DNA of 64,000 nucleotides from Bradyrhizobium sp. 200 (GTDB lineage: Bacteria > Pseudomonadota > Alphaproteobacteria > Rhizobiales > Xanthobacteraceae): contig NZ_CP064689.1 of assembly GCF_023100945.1 (NCBI RefSeq), positions 2,834,001-2,898,000 on the forward strand, given 5' to 3'. The notes below the pieces were generated by a model. The model had not been told where the DNA came from, made no database searches, and saw nothing but the letters and a program-made list of their open reading frames with translations. Below, piece by piece: positions 1 through 7,627 of this stretch. The stretch's first letter is position 1; every line of letters starts with the position of its first letter. The translations under genes were made by a program, and so were the position numbers.

Positions 1-204
1 CCCGTCAGCGATGGCCGCCGTGGCAATCCCGTGTTGTGGTCGCGGCGTTTCTTTAAAGAGTTGATGACGCTCGACGGCGATGTCGGCGCCCGTCATCTGA
101 TCGCCAAGCACACCGAGGCCGTCGCGGAAGTCCCGGTCGATGGCCAGAGCGCCTTCCTCGACATCGACACCCCGCAGGCGCTGGAAGCCGCGCGGCGCGG
201 GTGA
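1..204 (+). CDS. MobA/MocA-like nucleotidyltransferase, C-terminal 67 residues (partial)
   Basis: The frame is open from the first base and stops with TGA at 202-204, so only the C-terminus of a gene that begins before the window is present. The visible part has a GNP-x-LW-x-RR segment, a GD-x-GAR segment and a closing DIDTPQAL. This is the usual tail of NTP-transferase (MobA-like) proteins that transfer CMP or GMP to molybdopterin, such as MocA. The family would act in the cytosol to mature a molybdenum cofactor. A palindromic repeat follows at once. The family call is good; the exact substrate cannot be read from this fragment. Confidence 0.75.
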   Translation, partial: PVSDGRRGNPVLWSRRFFKELMTLDGDVGARHLIAKHTEAVAEVPVDGQSAFLDIDTPQALEAARRG

Positions 205-207
205 TTT

Positions 208-300
208 GTAGGGTGGGCAAAGCGCAGCGTGCCCACCATTCAAAGCAATGCTCGATGATAGATGGTGGGCACGGCGCAAGAGCGCCTTTGCCCGCCCTAC
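208..300. repeat. Intergenic palindromic repeat, family A copy 1
   Basis: GTAGGGTGGGCAAAG at the left end is mirrored by CTTTGCCCGCCCTAC at the right end, and an inner pair (GTGCCCACCAT / ATGGTGGGCAC) sits around a short loop. A second copy of the same family lies at 39930-40057. It has no coding potential and lies between two genes, as REP-type elements do. Confidence 0.85.
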
Positions 301-370
301 GAAGCTTCCGTTCACCAAGTTGAAACTCCCCTTGCGTTAGATTCTGCCCGTTACCTCTGGGGAGGGGCTT

Positions 371-763
371 TTGATCGTTTCGACCGTCGCGGCACAGCGC
401 CGCGCGCTCTTTGTCCTTGCGCTGACGGTGATACTGGGCGTCTCGGGCTACATTACCAAGGCATGGGCGGCCGGCGCATTCGCCGTCGGCAAATGCGGCG
501 CCTACGGCCAGGCCTATGACTATCCCGCCGAGGCCGCCGCGCGCGCCGCGGCGCTGAAGCAGTGCAAGGGCAACTGCACCGCGCTCACCATGAAGCGCGC
601 CTGCGCCGCGTTTGCGGTCGACATGACGAACCCCTGCGGCGCGCACGGCTATGCCGTAAAACCGAAAATTACGAGTTCGCTCAACGCCGCGACCAAGAAG
701 TGCTACGAGTTCGGCGGCAAGGAATGCGTGATCCGCGCCTGGGCCTGCGACGCCAAGGGGTGA
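371..763 (+). CDS. Secreted DUF4189-like cysteine-rich protein
   Basis: A 130-residue protein of unknown function. I chose the TTG at 371 because a strong Shine-Dalgarno (GGAGGGG, 361-367) sits just before it. Residues 11-33 form a hydrophobic segment ending in AWAAG, which suggests a signal peptide or N-terminal anchor and a periplasmic location. The rest holds eight cysteines (near 42, 60, 64, 74, 87, 107, 116 and 123), an even number suited to disulphides. The pattern of a repeated AxxKC...CxxxAC core resembles DUF4189 proteins. No partner gene is obvious; it stands alone between two palindromic repeats. Confidence 0.7.
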   Translation: MIVSTVAAQRRALFVLALTVILGVSGYITKAWAAGAFAVGKCGAYGQAYDYPAEAAARAAALKQCKGNCTALTMKRACAAFAVDMTNPCGAHGYAVKPKITSSLNAATKKCYEFGGKECVIRAWACDAKG

Positions 764-772
764 TAGTCTAGC

Positions 773-855
773 CGTCATTCCGGGGCGCGTCGAAGACGCG
801 AGCCCGGAATCTCGAGATTCCGGGTCTGGTGCTTGCGCACCATCCCGGAATGACG
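773..855. repeat. Intergenic palindromic repeat, family B
   Basis: CGTCATTCCGGG at the left is mirrored by CCCGGAATGACG at the right. An inner perfect hairpin (CCCGGAATCTCGAGATTCCGGG) and a second one (TGGTGCTTGCGCACCA) lie between them. It is non-coding and sits just before the DUF2000 gene; it could act as a terminator for the gene before it. Confidence 0.8.
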
Positions 856-872
856 TCGCATCGGGAGACATC

Positions 873-1283
873 ATGCAATTCGACACCAAGATCGCGGTCA
901 TCATCCGGACCGATCTCGAAGCGTGGCAGAAACTCAACGTCGCTTCCTTCCTCGCCGGCGGCATCGCCGCCGCGTTTCCCGAATGTATCGGCGAGCCCTA
1001 TGGCGACGCATCGGGCACGACATATCTGTCGCTGATCGGCCAGCCGATCTTGATCTACGGCGCCGATCGCCCGGCGCTCTCCCGCGCGCTGGAGCGGGCG
1101 CTGGCGAGGAACGTCACGCCCGCGGTCTATACCGAGGACATGTTCAGGACCACGCACGACGCCGCCAACCGCGAGGTGGTCAAGGCCGTGATCCGCGCCG
1201 AGCTCAATCTCGTCGGGCTCGCGATGCGCGCGGAGCGCAAGGCGATCGACAAGATCGTCGACGGGCTGAAGTTTCACAGCTAG
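873..1283 (+). CDS. DUF2000 family protein
   Basis: A 136-residue soluble protein that matches the DUF2000 family in length and layout: an N-terminal KIAVIIRTDL strand, a central GQPI-L-YGAD segment, and a C-terminal helix with AELNLVGLAMR and IDKIVDGLK. The function is not known; the fold is related to peptidyl-tRNA hydrolase II in published structures, as far as I recall. The start ATG at 873 follows a GGGAG site. A broken copy of the last third of this gene lies at 2615-2711, beyond the TRAP gene, which points to a local duplication. No cofactor motif is visible. Confidence 0.8.
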   Translation: MQFDTKIAVIIRTDLEAWQKLNVASFLAGGIAAAFPECIGEPYGDASGTTYLSLIGQPILIYGADRPALSRALERALARNVTPAVYTEDMFRTTHDAANREVVKAVIRAELNLVGLAMRAERKAIDKIVDGLKFHS

Positions 1284-1303
1284 CGGTGGATCGCTTCACG
1301 AGT

Positions 1304-1368
1304 CGTAGCCTGGAGGAGCCAACGGGTCGCGCGAATGCGCGCCCCGTTGGCTCCTCCGGGCGACGAAC
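1304..1368. repeat. Palindromic repeat / possible terminator
   Basis: GGAGGAGCCAACGGG (1312-1326) pairs with CCCGTTGGCTCCTCC (1343-1357) around a loop that itself holds CGCGCGAATGCGCG. It follows the DUF2000 stop by about 30 bases and could end that transcript, although no T-run follows. Confidence 0.75.
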
Positions 1369-1494
1369 TTAAATATCCGCCAAGCCAAGCGTGGCGCTTC
1401 CACGCGTGCCTCGAAGTTCGCTATGATGGGGGTGAAGTGGTCCCGGAAGGCGCTTTGCCCCGCCAATGGACCTGCAATCCAAGGGAGTGAGCAC

Positions 1495-2583
1495 ATGAAA
1501 CGCCGTACGTTCCTCACAGGCGGTGCCGTGGCCGGCGCGACGACGCTGGTTGCGGCGCCTGCGATCGCGCAAGCCGCGCCCGAGATCAAGTGGCGGCTGA
1601 CGTCGAGCTTTCCGAAGTCGCTCGAAACCATCTTCGGCACGGCGCAGACCTTTGCGAAATACGTCGCTGACGCCACTGACAACAAGTTTCAGATCCAGAC
1701 CTTTTCGGCGGGCGAGATCGTGCCCGGCCTGCAGGCGCTCGATGCGGTGAGCACCGCGACTGTCGAGGTGGCGCAGACGCCGCTCTATTTCTACATCGGC
1801 AAGGAGCCGTCGCTGACCTATGCGACAGGCGCGCCGTTCGGCATGAATCATCGCCATCAGCATTCCTGGTGGACGTTCGGCGGCGGCGCCGAACTCTGCA
1901 ACGAGGCGCTGAAACCGTTCAAGGCGCATGCGATCCTGTGCGGCAACTCCGGCACGCAAATGGGCGGCTGGTTCCGCAAGGAGATCAAGACGGTCGATGA
2001 TCTCAAAGGCCTCAAGTTCCGCATCGCGGGCATGGGCGGCCATGTGCTCGCAAGGCTCGGCGTCGTGCCGCAGCAGATCGCGGGCGGCGATGTATATCCG
2101 GCGCTCGAAAAAGGGACGATCGATGCCGCGGAGTTCGTCGGTCCCTATGACGATGAGAAGCTCGGTTTCTACAAGGTGGCGAAGTACTACTACTTCCCAG
2201 GCTGGTGGGAAGGCGGCGCGATGTTGCACATGGTCGTCAACGAGGAGAAGTGGAACGCGCTTCCCAAGCAGTACCAGGCGGTCCTCAACCAGGCCGGTTC
2301 GGCGGCGGGCGCCTGGATGATCGAAAAATACGACAGTGTCAATCCCGCCGCCCTGAAGCGGCTTGTCGCTGGCGGCGCGGAGCTGCGCGCGTTCCCGCAG
2401 CCGGTCATGGAAGCCTGCTACAAGGCCACGCAAGATCATCTGAACGAGATCGCCGAGAAGAGCGCGCTGTTCAAGAAGACAAAAGAGAGCCACGACGCGT
2501 ACATGAAGGAAGTGCTGTTCTACACGCAGATCGCGGAAAATTATTACGACAACTTCCTGCTCGGCAAAATGCGCAAGGGCTGA
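1495..2583 (+). CDS. TRAP transporter substrate-binding protein, DctP family
   Basis: A 362-residue periplasmic binding protein of a tripartite ATP-independent transporter. The start ATG at 1495 has a good AAGGGAG site; upstream in-frame codons lack one. The first residues (KRRTFLTGG, then a hydrophobic run to AIAQA) form a twin-arginine signal, common for DctP proteins that fold in the cytosol. The body carries family features: SSFPKSLETI, FSAGEIVPGLQALDAV, the FRIAGMGG loop with the Arg that contacts carboxylates, and a C-terminal helical part. By family it should bind a keto or hydroxy acid. No DctQ or DctM gene is present nearby, so the membrane partners must lie elsewhere. Confidence 0.88.
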   Translation: MKRRTFLTGGAVAGATTLVAAPAIAQAAPEIKWRLTSSFPKSLETIFGTAQTFAKYVADATDNKFQIQTFSAGEIVPGLQALDAVSTATVEVAQTPLYFYIGKEPSLTYATGAPFGMNHRHQHSWWTFGGGAELCNEALKPFKAHAILCGNSGTQMGGWFRKEIKTVDDLKGLKFRIAGMGGHVLARLGVVPQQIAGGDVYPALEKGTIDAAEFVGPYDDEKLGFYKVAKYYYFPGWWEGGAMLHMVVNEEKWNALPKQYQAVLNQAGSAAGAWMIEKYDSVNPAALKRLVAGGAELRAFPQPVMEACYKATQDHLNEIAEKSALFKKTKESHDAYMKEVLFYTQIAENYYDNFLLGKMRKG

Positions 2584-2611
2584 GTTCGCGCGGGTCGGCG
2601 CGGCCAACTGC

Positions 2612-2711
2612 GGGATGGTGAGGGCAGTGATCAGCGCCGAGCTCAATCTGGTCGGGCTCGCGATACGAGCGCAAGAGATCGACGAGATCGTCGACGGGCT
2701 GAAATTCGGAG
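2612..2711 (+). pseudogene. Remnant of the 3' end of a DUF2000 gene
   Basis: The stretch from 2615 encodes AELNLVGLA, then IDEIVDGLKF, nearly the same as the C-terminus of the DUF2000 protein at 873-1283. The nucleotide match covers roughly 95 bases, with an in-frame loss of two codons. Similarity stops just before the stop codon of the intact gene, and nothing matching the first two thirds is present. It is best read as a decayed partial duplication. The remnant and the intact gene flank the TRAP binding protein. Confidence 0.75.
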
Positions 2712-2727
2712 CGGCCGGCGATGAACC

Positions 2728-3039
2728 CTACATTCCAATAAATCCACGCAGCTTTTTGACCGTTTCGGCGGCGTCGTTGGCTTCCTCGGTGGTCAGGACG
2801 ATGGTCTCGCCGGTACGTTCGTGCAAGACGCTGTGATGGATTGGCGCGCCTGAAAGGCCGTCCACGTTCGACTTCACCGCGATGTCGTCGATATTGGAGA
2901 GCGGGAATTCGACGGGTTTTTTGTTCCACAGCAGCATTTTTCGCTGCAGCGTTGCTGTGCCGGAATCCTTGTCGAGCGTCAGCGTTGTTGAGCCTGCTTT
3001 CAAAGTGAGTTTGCGTGGGGTTTCTTCGATATTAGTCAT
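2728..3039 (-). CDS. Hypothetical protein, 103 aa
   Basis: A short soluble protein I do not recognise by family. It starts at ATG 3039 after a GGGAA site. The sequence alternates short strands (LTLKAGSTTLTLDKDSG, then TATLQRKMLLW and VEFPLSNIDDIAV) and ends in an amphipathic helix (ANDAAETVKKLRGF). That is how small PH-like or bPH domains look, but this is only a structural guess. There is no signal peptide and no cysteine. It faces the TRAP gene convergently. Composition matches the neighbours, and the charged, well-distributed codons support a real gene. Confidence 0.65.
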   Translation of the reverse strand: MTNIEETPRKLTLKAGSTTLTLDKDSGTATLQRKMLLWNKKPVEFPLSNIDDIAVKSNVDGLSGAPIHHSVLHERTGETIVLTTEEANDAAETVKKLRGFIGM

Positions 3040-3278
3040 GGGCAGGTTCCCTGTTGGTTCCCTACTTTCGCATGCCAGTTATCGGGCAATTCTAATCCAG
3101 AACGCGGCGACCGAACAGGCCGGACGGCGCGGACGGATGCCGCACCGGTCGCGGTTCGCTGCGCCGCATCGGGCGGTCTTGCGGCACGGCCGCAAAACGC
3201 AAATATTCCTCTTACGTTGGGCTTCGGTGGGAAGCCCGGCCAAGAAAGCCCGGGAGCGGGCAACAGGGAGCAGACATC

Positions 3279-4592
3279 ATGGAGCGGGGAACCAGGCCCA
3301 ATGCGGTCGAGGGCAACAATTTCAGTGCCAGCCGGCGCAGACTTTTAGCCAGTTCAGGTCTGGCTGCCATAGGCGCCGTCATAGGGGACATCATGCCACT
3401 CTCTCGCAACGGCGCGGGCATTCCCCAAGCCCACGCACAGGCCGCTCCGCCCGCCGCGACCCCGCCGGGCGCCGCTCCGGCCAAGGGACCGCAACTCCTG
3501 AAATATCCCGGCAAGAACGAAGGCCTCGTCGTGCTCGGTGAAAAGCCGCTGGTGGCCGAGACGCCGGAGAGCCTGCTCGACGACGACACCACGCCGATCG
3601 AGAAATTCTACATCCGCAACAACGGGCAGATCCCCGAGGAGGCGAAAGATCCCGACGCCTGGAAGATCACCATCGATGGCGAGGTCAACAACAAGGTCGA
3701 GATCACGCTCGGCGAGCTGAAATCGAAGTACAAGGCCGTGACGCGGCGCATGGTGCTGGAATGCGGCGGCAATGGCCGCGCGGGATTTTCGCCGCCGGCG
3801 CGCGGCAACCAGTGGACCAATGGCGGAGCGGGGTGCGCGGAATGGACCGGCGTGCCGCTCGCCGACCTGCTCAGGAAGGCTGGCCTGAAGCCGAGCGCGA
3901 AATACACCGCGCATTATGCGGCCGACCTGCATCTGTCGGGCGATGCCGGCAAGCCGACCATCTCGCGCGGCGTGCGCATCGAAAAGGCAATGGACCCGAG
4001 CACGCTGATCGTGTGGGCCATGAATGGCAAGCCGCTGCCGAACATCCATGGCGGGCCGGTGCGGCTGGTCGTGCCGGGCTGGGCAGGCTCGGCCTCGCAG
4101 AAATGGCTGACGCGCATCACCATCCGCGACCGCGAGCATGACGGCCCCGGCATGACCGAGTTTTCCTATCGGCTCGCGATCAAGCCGATGGTGCCCGGCG
4201 GCAAGGCCGATCCGGCGAATTTCCGTATTCTCGAATCGATGCCGGTGCGCTCGATCATCACCAATCCGGCGAACGGCGCCAAGTTCGCGGCCGGCACCAA
4301 GGAATTGAAACTGCGCGGCGCATCCTGGGCCGGCGATCTCACCGTCAGGCAGGTGGATATCTCGACCGATTTCGGCGCGAGCTGGCAGCGGACCAGGCTG
4401 GAAAAGCCGAAGAATAAATATGACTGGCAGCGCTGGACCGCGACCATCAAGCTGCCGACCGACGGCTATTTCGAGATCTGGGCGCGCGCCACCGACTCCA
4501 AGGGGGCGATGCAGCCGCATCAGGCCGGCTTCTGGAATCCGCAAGGCTATGGCGGCAACGCCATGCACCGCATCGCCGTGCTGGTCGGGTGA
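3279..4592 (+). CDS. sorA: SorA/SoxC-type sulfite dehydrogenase, molybdenum subunit
   Basis: A 437-residue periplasmic molybdoenzyme that oxidises sulfite to sulfate. The N-terminus holds a twin-arginine-like signal (ASRRRLLASSG followed by a hydrophobic stretch and AQA cleavage context, about residues 17-55). The oxidoreductase molybdopterin domain follows. ECGGNGR includes Cys162, the expected molybdenum ligand, and later segments NGKPLPNIHGGPVRLVVPGW and KWLTRI are typical of the family. A C-terminal dimerisation (Mo-co) domain starts near residue 295. The next gene encodes a c-type cytochrome and overlaps its stop codon, so electrons probably pass to that subunit as in SorAB. SoxC or SorT naming is possible; the reaction is well supported. 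Confidence 0.88.
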   Translation: MERGTRPNAVEGNNFSASRRRLLASSGLAAIGAVIGDIMPLSRNGAGIPQAHAQAAPPAATPPGAAPAKGPQLLKYPGKNEGLVVLGEKPLVAETPESLLDDDTTPIEKFYIRNNGQIPEEAKDPDAWKITIDGEVNNKVEITLGELKSKYKAVTRRMVLECGGNGRAGFSPPARGNQWTNGGAGCAEWTGVPLADLLRKAGLKPSAKYTAHYAADLHLSGDAGKPTISRGVRIEKAMDPSTLIVWAMNGKPLPNIHGGPVRLVVPGWAGSASQKWLTRITIRDREHDGPGMTEFSYRLAIKPMVPGGKADPANFRILESMPVRSIITNPANGAKFAAGTKELKLRGASWAGDLTVRQVDISTDFGASWQRTRLEKPKNKYDWQRWTATIKLPTDGYFEIWARATDSKGAMQPHQAGFWNPQGYGGNAMHRIAVLVG

Positions 4593-4939
4593 TGGTGCGC
4601 TTCGCTTGGTTCGCAGTCGCCGGCATGCTCCTGATATCGCCGGCCACGGCGCAAACAACCTTCACGCCGCGCGACGAAAGCCCGGAGGAGTTCGCCGCGG
4701 GCGCAGGCCGCGATGAAACCTTCTACGCCTGCACGGCCTGCCACGGTTTCCGCCTGGTGGCGCAGCAGGGCATGACGCGCGCGCAGTGGGAGGATTCGAT
4801 CAACCTGATGGTCCGCCGCCACAACATGCCGCCGCTCGACGACAAGAGCCGCGAGGTGGTGCTGAACTATCTCGAGGCGGCCTATCCGCCGCGCGCGCCG
4901 GCGGGCCGCGGAGGCTGGGTGAATCCGTTTGCGAAGTGA
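4592..4939 (+). CDS. sorB: SorB-like monohaem cytochrome c subunit of sulfite dehydrogenase
   Basis: A 115-residue secreted c-type cytochrome. The start ATG at 4592 overlaps the stop of the molybdenum subunit (TGATG), which implies translational coupling; a GTG three bases upstream is an alternative. Residues 1-19 form a signal peptide ending in ATAQ. The haem motif CTACH lies near residue 48, and the axial methionine is probably in the NLMVRRHNMPPL segment. Length and gene order match SorB, the small electron-accepting subunit. The protein would carry electrons from sulfite to the respiratory chain in the periplasm. Confidence 0.85.
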   Translation: MVRFAWFAVAGMLLISPATAQTTFTPRDESPEEFAAGAGRDETFYACTACHGFRLVAQQGMTRAQWEDSINLMVRRHNMPPLDDKSREVVLNYLEAAYPPRAPAGRGGWVNPFAK

Positions 4940-4990
4940 TCGTGAAAAGCTCCGGTCAGAATTGCCGGGTCATCTTTGCGTTTCAAACCC

Positions 4991-5722
4991 TTAGCGCAAG
5001 GGCGTGTTCAGCCGATCGCCGATGACCTGGTAGAGGCGTGATGCGATCACGGTCCCGAGTGTCGATGCAATAAGCAGCGTTGCGCCGACCCACAGCATGC
5101 CTGCAACCAGTCCGGTCAGGCTCCCCGGCGAGAACCGGAGTAGGGGCGCGACCGCAACGGCGAGCATTCCGATTGGAATGAACGGCAGGATCGTTACCGC
5201 GAGGACAAACCAGATGCGACTGCGTGAATCGCTGAACGCATTTTGCCAGCCGGCCCCGGGGGCATCGACAGCCACTGCCGGAAAAAGCACGAGAAGCTGC
5301 GTGACCATTGCCCACGCGACAATACGCGCAACCTTTCCGATCGTGGAATCAACATCGGGGGGAGGTCGACCAAAGTAATAGACAGGGCCCTTCGCCTCCG
5401 CGAAAGCAGCCACAGTGGATGGAAAACTCACTAGAACAACACCCACGGCGAGCCAGCCGAAGAACAACTGAAAACGCGGGCTGGACGGTTCGAAATCGTA
5501 TCGCGTTGGCTCCTCGCCGAGGAGCAGAAACCGGTGTACCGCGAGGAAGAACGGCGTCAGCAGGAAACAAAGGCCAACCAGGATGACGAGCCGCATCACC
5601 GCCTGTCCTGCCGGATCATACGTCAGCAGCCGCGGCCCAACCAACGCAGCAACGCTCCCGACCGAAAGAATCAGAAAGGCGAACAGGGCCGGGCGCCAGG
5701 CCTTTTGCAGCACATGGCACAA
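4991..5722 (-). CDS. Hypothetical integral membrane protein
   Basis: A 243-residue protein of unknown function with about six hydrophobic segments: near residues 12-32, 42-63, 88-108, 133-152, 168-192 and 200-225. The first codon is probably TTG at 5722, with a GTG at 5713 as an alternative; an AGGA lies just before. A soluble loop with GRPPPDVDS sits in the middle. I do not recognise a transporter or enzyme motif. It runs convergently with the cytochrome gene, so it is not part of the sulfite operon. The hydrophobic periodicity makes it very likely to be a real gene. Confidence 0.65.
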   Translation of the reverse strand: MCHVLQKAWRPALFAFLILSVGSVAALVGPRLLTYDPAGQAVMRLVILVGLCFLLTPFFLAVHRFLLLGEEPTRYDFEPSSPRFQLFFGWLAVGVVLVSFPSTVAAFAEAKGPVYYFGRPPPDVDSTIGKVARIVAWAMVTQLLVLFPAVAVDAPGAGWQNAFSDSRSRIWFVLAVTILPFIPIGMLAVAVAPLLRFSPGSLTGLVAGMLWVGATLLIASTLGTVIASRLYQVIGDRLNTPLR

Positions 5723-6049
5723 ATCCTAGTAAGACCAAAACAGCGCAGTGATGACGGAGGGGCGTGGGCGATCCATGGAGAACTCTTGCGACAATAGCCG
5801 ACATCATTATCCTGCCGCGCCCTTAAGAAGACCCTTGCGTGCATCGTTAACGCTCGATGACGCTGTCCCATACAGGCCTCGGTGGTCGAGGATACGCAGG
5901 GCGCCGGGGATCGTTAGATCCCGATCAGTATCATTTATGTCGATTTTGCACGTCTGCGTCATATCAGGTCAGAGATGACGGCAACGGTGCGCTTCATTCA
6001 TCGCCCATAGCGGTGGAAAAGCCGCTGCGCGCAAAATCTAATTTGCTGA
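5723..6049. other. Non-coding stretch before the long repeat
   Basis: No convincing coding region on either strand. It is somewhat less GC-rich than the neighbouring genes and would hold the promoter of the membrane protein that runs leftward. Nothing else is identified. Confidence 0.5.
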
Positions 6050-6611
6050 ACGGATTCAATCTGATTTGGGTCGTCCAGTCTTGCCCGCAAAAATAATCCG
6101 CTTTCCCTGCACCCCAAATCAGTGGCTATTTCCGCGCGTCCCGCCTCGACAAGAGGGGCGTATCGCGATCGTCACGAACGCGAGGCGGGATGTGGTGGAC
6201 GCGGCAGCGTCGGCGCGGAAGGTGGATGCAGGGCGAGGTAAGCTCGTGAGTGTTCACGTCGCGTAGGACGTGCGACGCTGAAGCGTACGGCAAAACCGTG
6301 TGGTCCTGACACCCGTGGCTGGTGCCAAGCTGCCGGTGGCGACTTCGATCCAACCGGATCGATTTGGCCATCAAGCCGGCAGCGATGGAGGCAAGACGAA
6401 TTCGTCTCCAGGGAGAGCGCGGCATAAGCCGTCAAACCATTGCGCAGGGAATGCCGGAGTGCTCCGGCTGTACCTGTATGCTCGTGTGCGCCTCTATCTC
6501 CATCTTGCACACGAGACCGCGGGTGCAGCAAGCACCCGGCATTCCCTGCTCCCTCTCAACGAGGGAAAGGTTCGTGCAAACCTCGGGCGCAGTGCGCCGC
6601 GAGAACGCGAA
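6050..6611 (+). repeat. Long structured interspersed repeat, candidate structured RNA
   Basis: About 560 bases without a real gene but with nested base pairing. GCAGGGAATGCCGG (6444-6457) pairs perfectly with CCGGCATTCCCTGC (6536-6549). Inside it, CTCGTGTGC (6481-6489) pairs with GCACACGAG (6507-6515), and GGGTGC (6521-6526) with GCACCC (6532-6537). I recall near-identical sequence, starting with a GGGTCGTCCAG segment and including GATCGTCACGAACGCG, in many copies in Bradyrhizobium genomes. There its false reading frames are often annotated as hypothetical proteins. The multi-copy claim rests on memory; the pairing is visible here. Orientation is assigned from that recollection. Confidence 0.65.
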
Positions 6612-6622
6612 ACTGTATCAGC

Positions 6623-6736
6623 CGTCATTGCGAGCGCAGCGAAGCAATCCATGGCGCCACAAAAAGGAAGAATGGATTGCTTCGCGGAGCCTGTCATCGG
6701 GCGCGCGTTCGCGCGACCCGTTGGCTCGCAATGACG
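6623..6736. repeat. Palindromic repeat, family D copy 1
   Basis: CGTCATTGCGAGCGCAGCGAAGCAATCCAT at the left is matched by ATGGATTGCTTCG and CGCAATGACG at the right (quoted in parts: outer arms CGTCATTGCGAG / CTCGCAATGACG). The same element recurs at 10551-10627, 54980-55063 and 58441-58552, with half copies at 43357-43380 and 56555-56579. Confidence 0.85.
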
Positions 6737-6881
6737 TGGATAGGCCGCCGTATGCTGCATCCCCCGCATGTGTGGGGTATGGCGCGCCTTTGGCGAGGCG
6801 CAAGATCCTTCGAGCCGGCAGTGCGATCGAGGTTCCCTGGCAGCGGTCACGCCCATGTGAAAGGTCGCTTCCGGGTTCAAA

Positions 6882-6910
6882 TTGACAATGACTGACTAGT
6901 CAGTCATATT
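6882..6910 (+). promoter_or_regulatory. Promoter of the cecR-like efflux operon
   Basis: TTGACA at 6882-6887 is a perfect -35 box, and CATATT at 6905-6910 a fair -10 box after a 17-base spacer. The palindromic operator fills the spacer. The expected transcription start falls near 6917, which is the ATG of the regulator gene, so the transcript may be leaderless. Confidence 0.6.
6889..6906. promoter_or_regulatory. Perfect 18-bp palindromic TetR-type operator
   Basis: TGACTGACTAGTCAGTCA is its own reverse complement and lies between the -35 and -10 boxes of the operon that starts with a TetR-family gene. Its position would let the bound regulator block RNA polymerase, giving autoregulation of the efflux operon. 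Palindromes of this kind are known for TetR regulators of multidrug pumps. Confidence 0.85.
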
Positions 6911-6916
6911 GTGAGC

Positions 6917-7627
6917 ATGACAAAGGAAGCCACCAAAAACACCCGGAAATCCGCCCCAAAATCCTCCAATCGCCGGGCCGGGAAAACGGCGTCGGCCGCT
7001 CCGCCGGCCCCCAAGCCCACCTCCAATCGCGCCGAACGCGCGGCCGAGCGGCGCGGGGCCATTATCGCGGCGGCGATGGACGAGTTCATCGCCCGCGGGT
7101 TTGCCGCGACGCGGCTGGACGATGTCGCCAAGCGGGCCGGCGTCGCCAAGGGCACGATCTATCTGCATTTCAAGGACAAGGAATCGATGTTCGAGGAGCT
7201 GATCCGGACCGCCATCGTGCCGATGATCAACCGTCTCTGGGGCACACCACCGCAGCCTGGGGCGTCGGTCCGTGACATGGTGGAGGGGTTTGCCAAGGTC
7301 TTCATCGAGGAGGTGGCGGCCACGCGGCGCGGCGACCTCGTGCGGCTGATCGTCGCCGAAGGCCCGCGATTCCCCGAGGTCGCGGACTTCTACTACCGCG
7401 AAGTGGTGTCGCGGGGCCTCGGCGGCATGCGCGCGCTGATCGAACTCGGCATTGCGCGCGGCGAGATCCAGCACAAGAACCTGGCGAAGTTTCCGCAAAT
7501 CATGGTGGCGCCCGCGCTGATCGCGGTGATCTGGCAGAGCCTTTTCAGCAGACATGCACCGCTCGACGCGCTCGAAATGTTTCGGGTGCATCTCGATCTG
7601 ATTTTTGGCGAACGGAGGACGACATGA
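6917..7627 (+). CDS. TetR/CecR-like transcriptional repressor of the efflux operon
   Basis: A TetR-family regulator of 236 residues if it starts at ATG 6917; a GTG at 6911 is the alternative. After a basic, low-complexity leader of about 45 residues comes the helix-turn-helix domain: ERRGAIIAAAMDEFIARGF, then VAKRAGVAKGTIYLHFKDKE. The C-terminal ligand-binding domain starts near residue 100. It is followed with a 4-base ATGA overlap by an HlyD adaptor, an ABC ATPase and a permease. That order matches E. coli cecR (ybiH) with ybhGFSR, so it probably represses a drug or toxic-compound exporter. No Shine-Dalgarno is visible before either start. Confidence 0.88.
   Translation: MTKEATKNTRKSAPKSSNRRAGKTASAAPPAPKPTSNRAERAAERRGAIIAAAMDEFIARGFAATRLDDVAKRAGVAKGTIYLHFKDKESMFEELIRTAIVPMINRLWGTPPQPGASVRDMVEGFAKVFIEEVAATRRGDLVRLIVAEGPRFPEVADFYYREVVSRGLGGMRALIELGIARGEIQHKNLAKFPQIMVAPALIAVIWQSLFSRHAPLDALEMFRVHLDLIFGERRTT

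Noticed and set aside
1369..2646. Long open frame on the minus strand opposite the TRAP gene
   Set aside because: The composition is Arg/His/Leu-rich as expected from antisense reading of a GC-rich gene. The plus-strand protein is clearly recognisable.
6300..6895. Several overlapping open frames within and after the long repeat
   Set aside because: They cross base-paired stems and the family D repeat and have no ribosome site. Similar peptides are annotated in other genomes, but they seem to be repeat artefacts.
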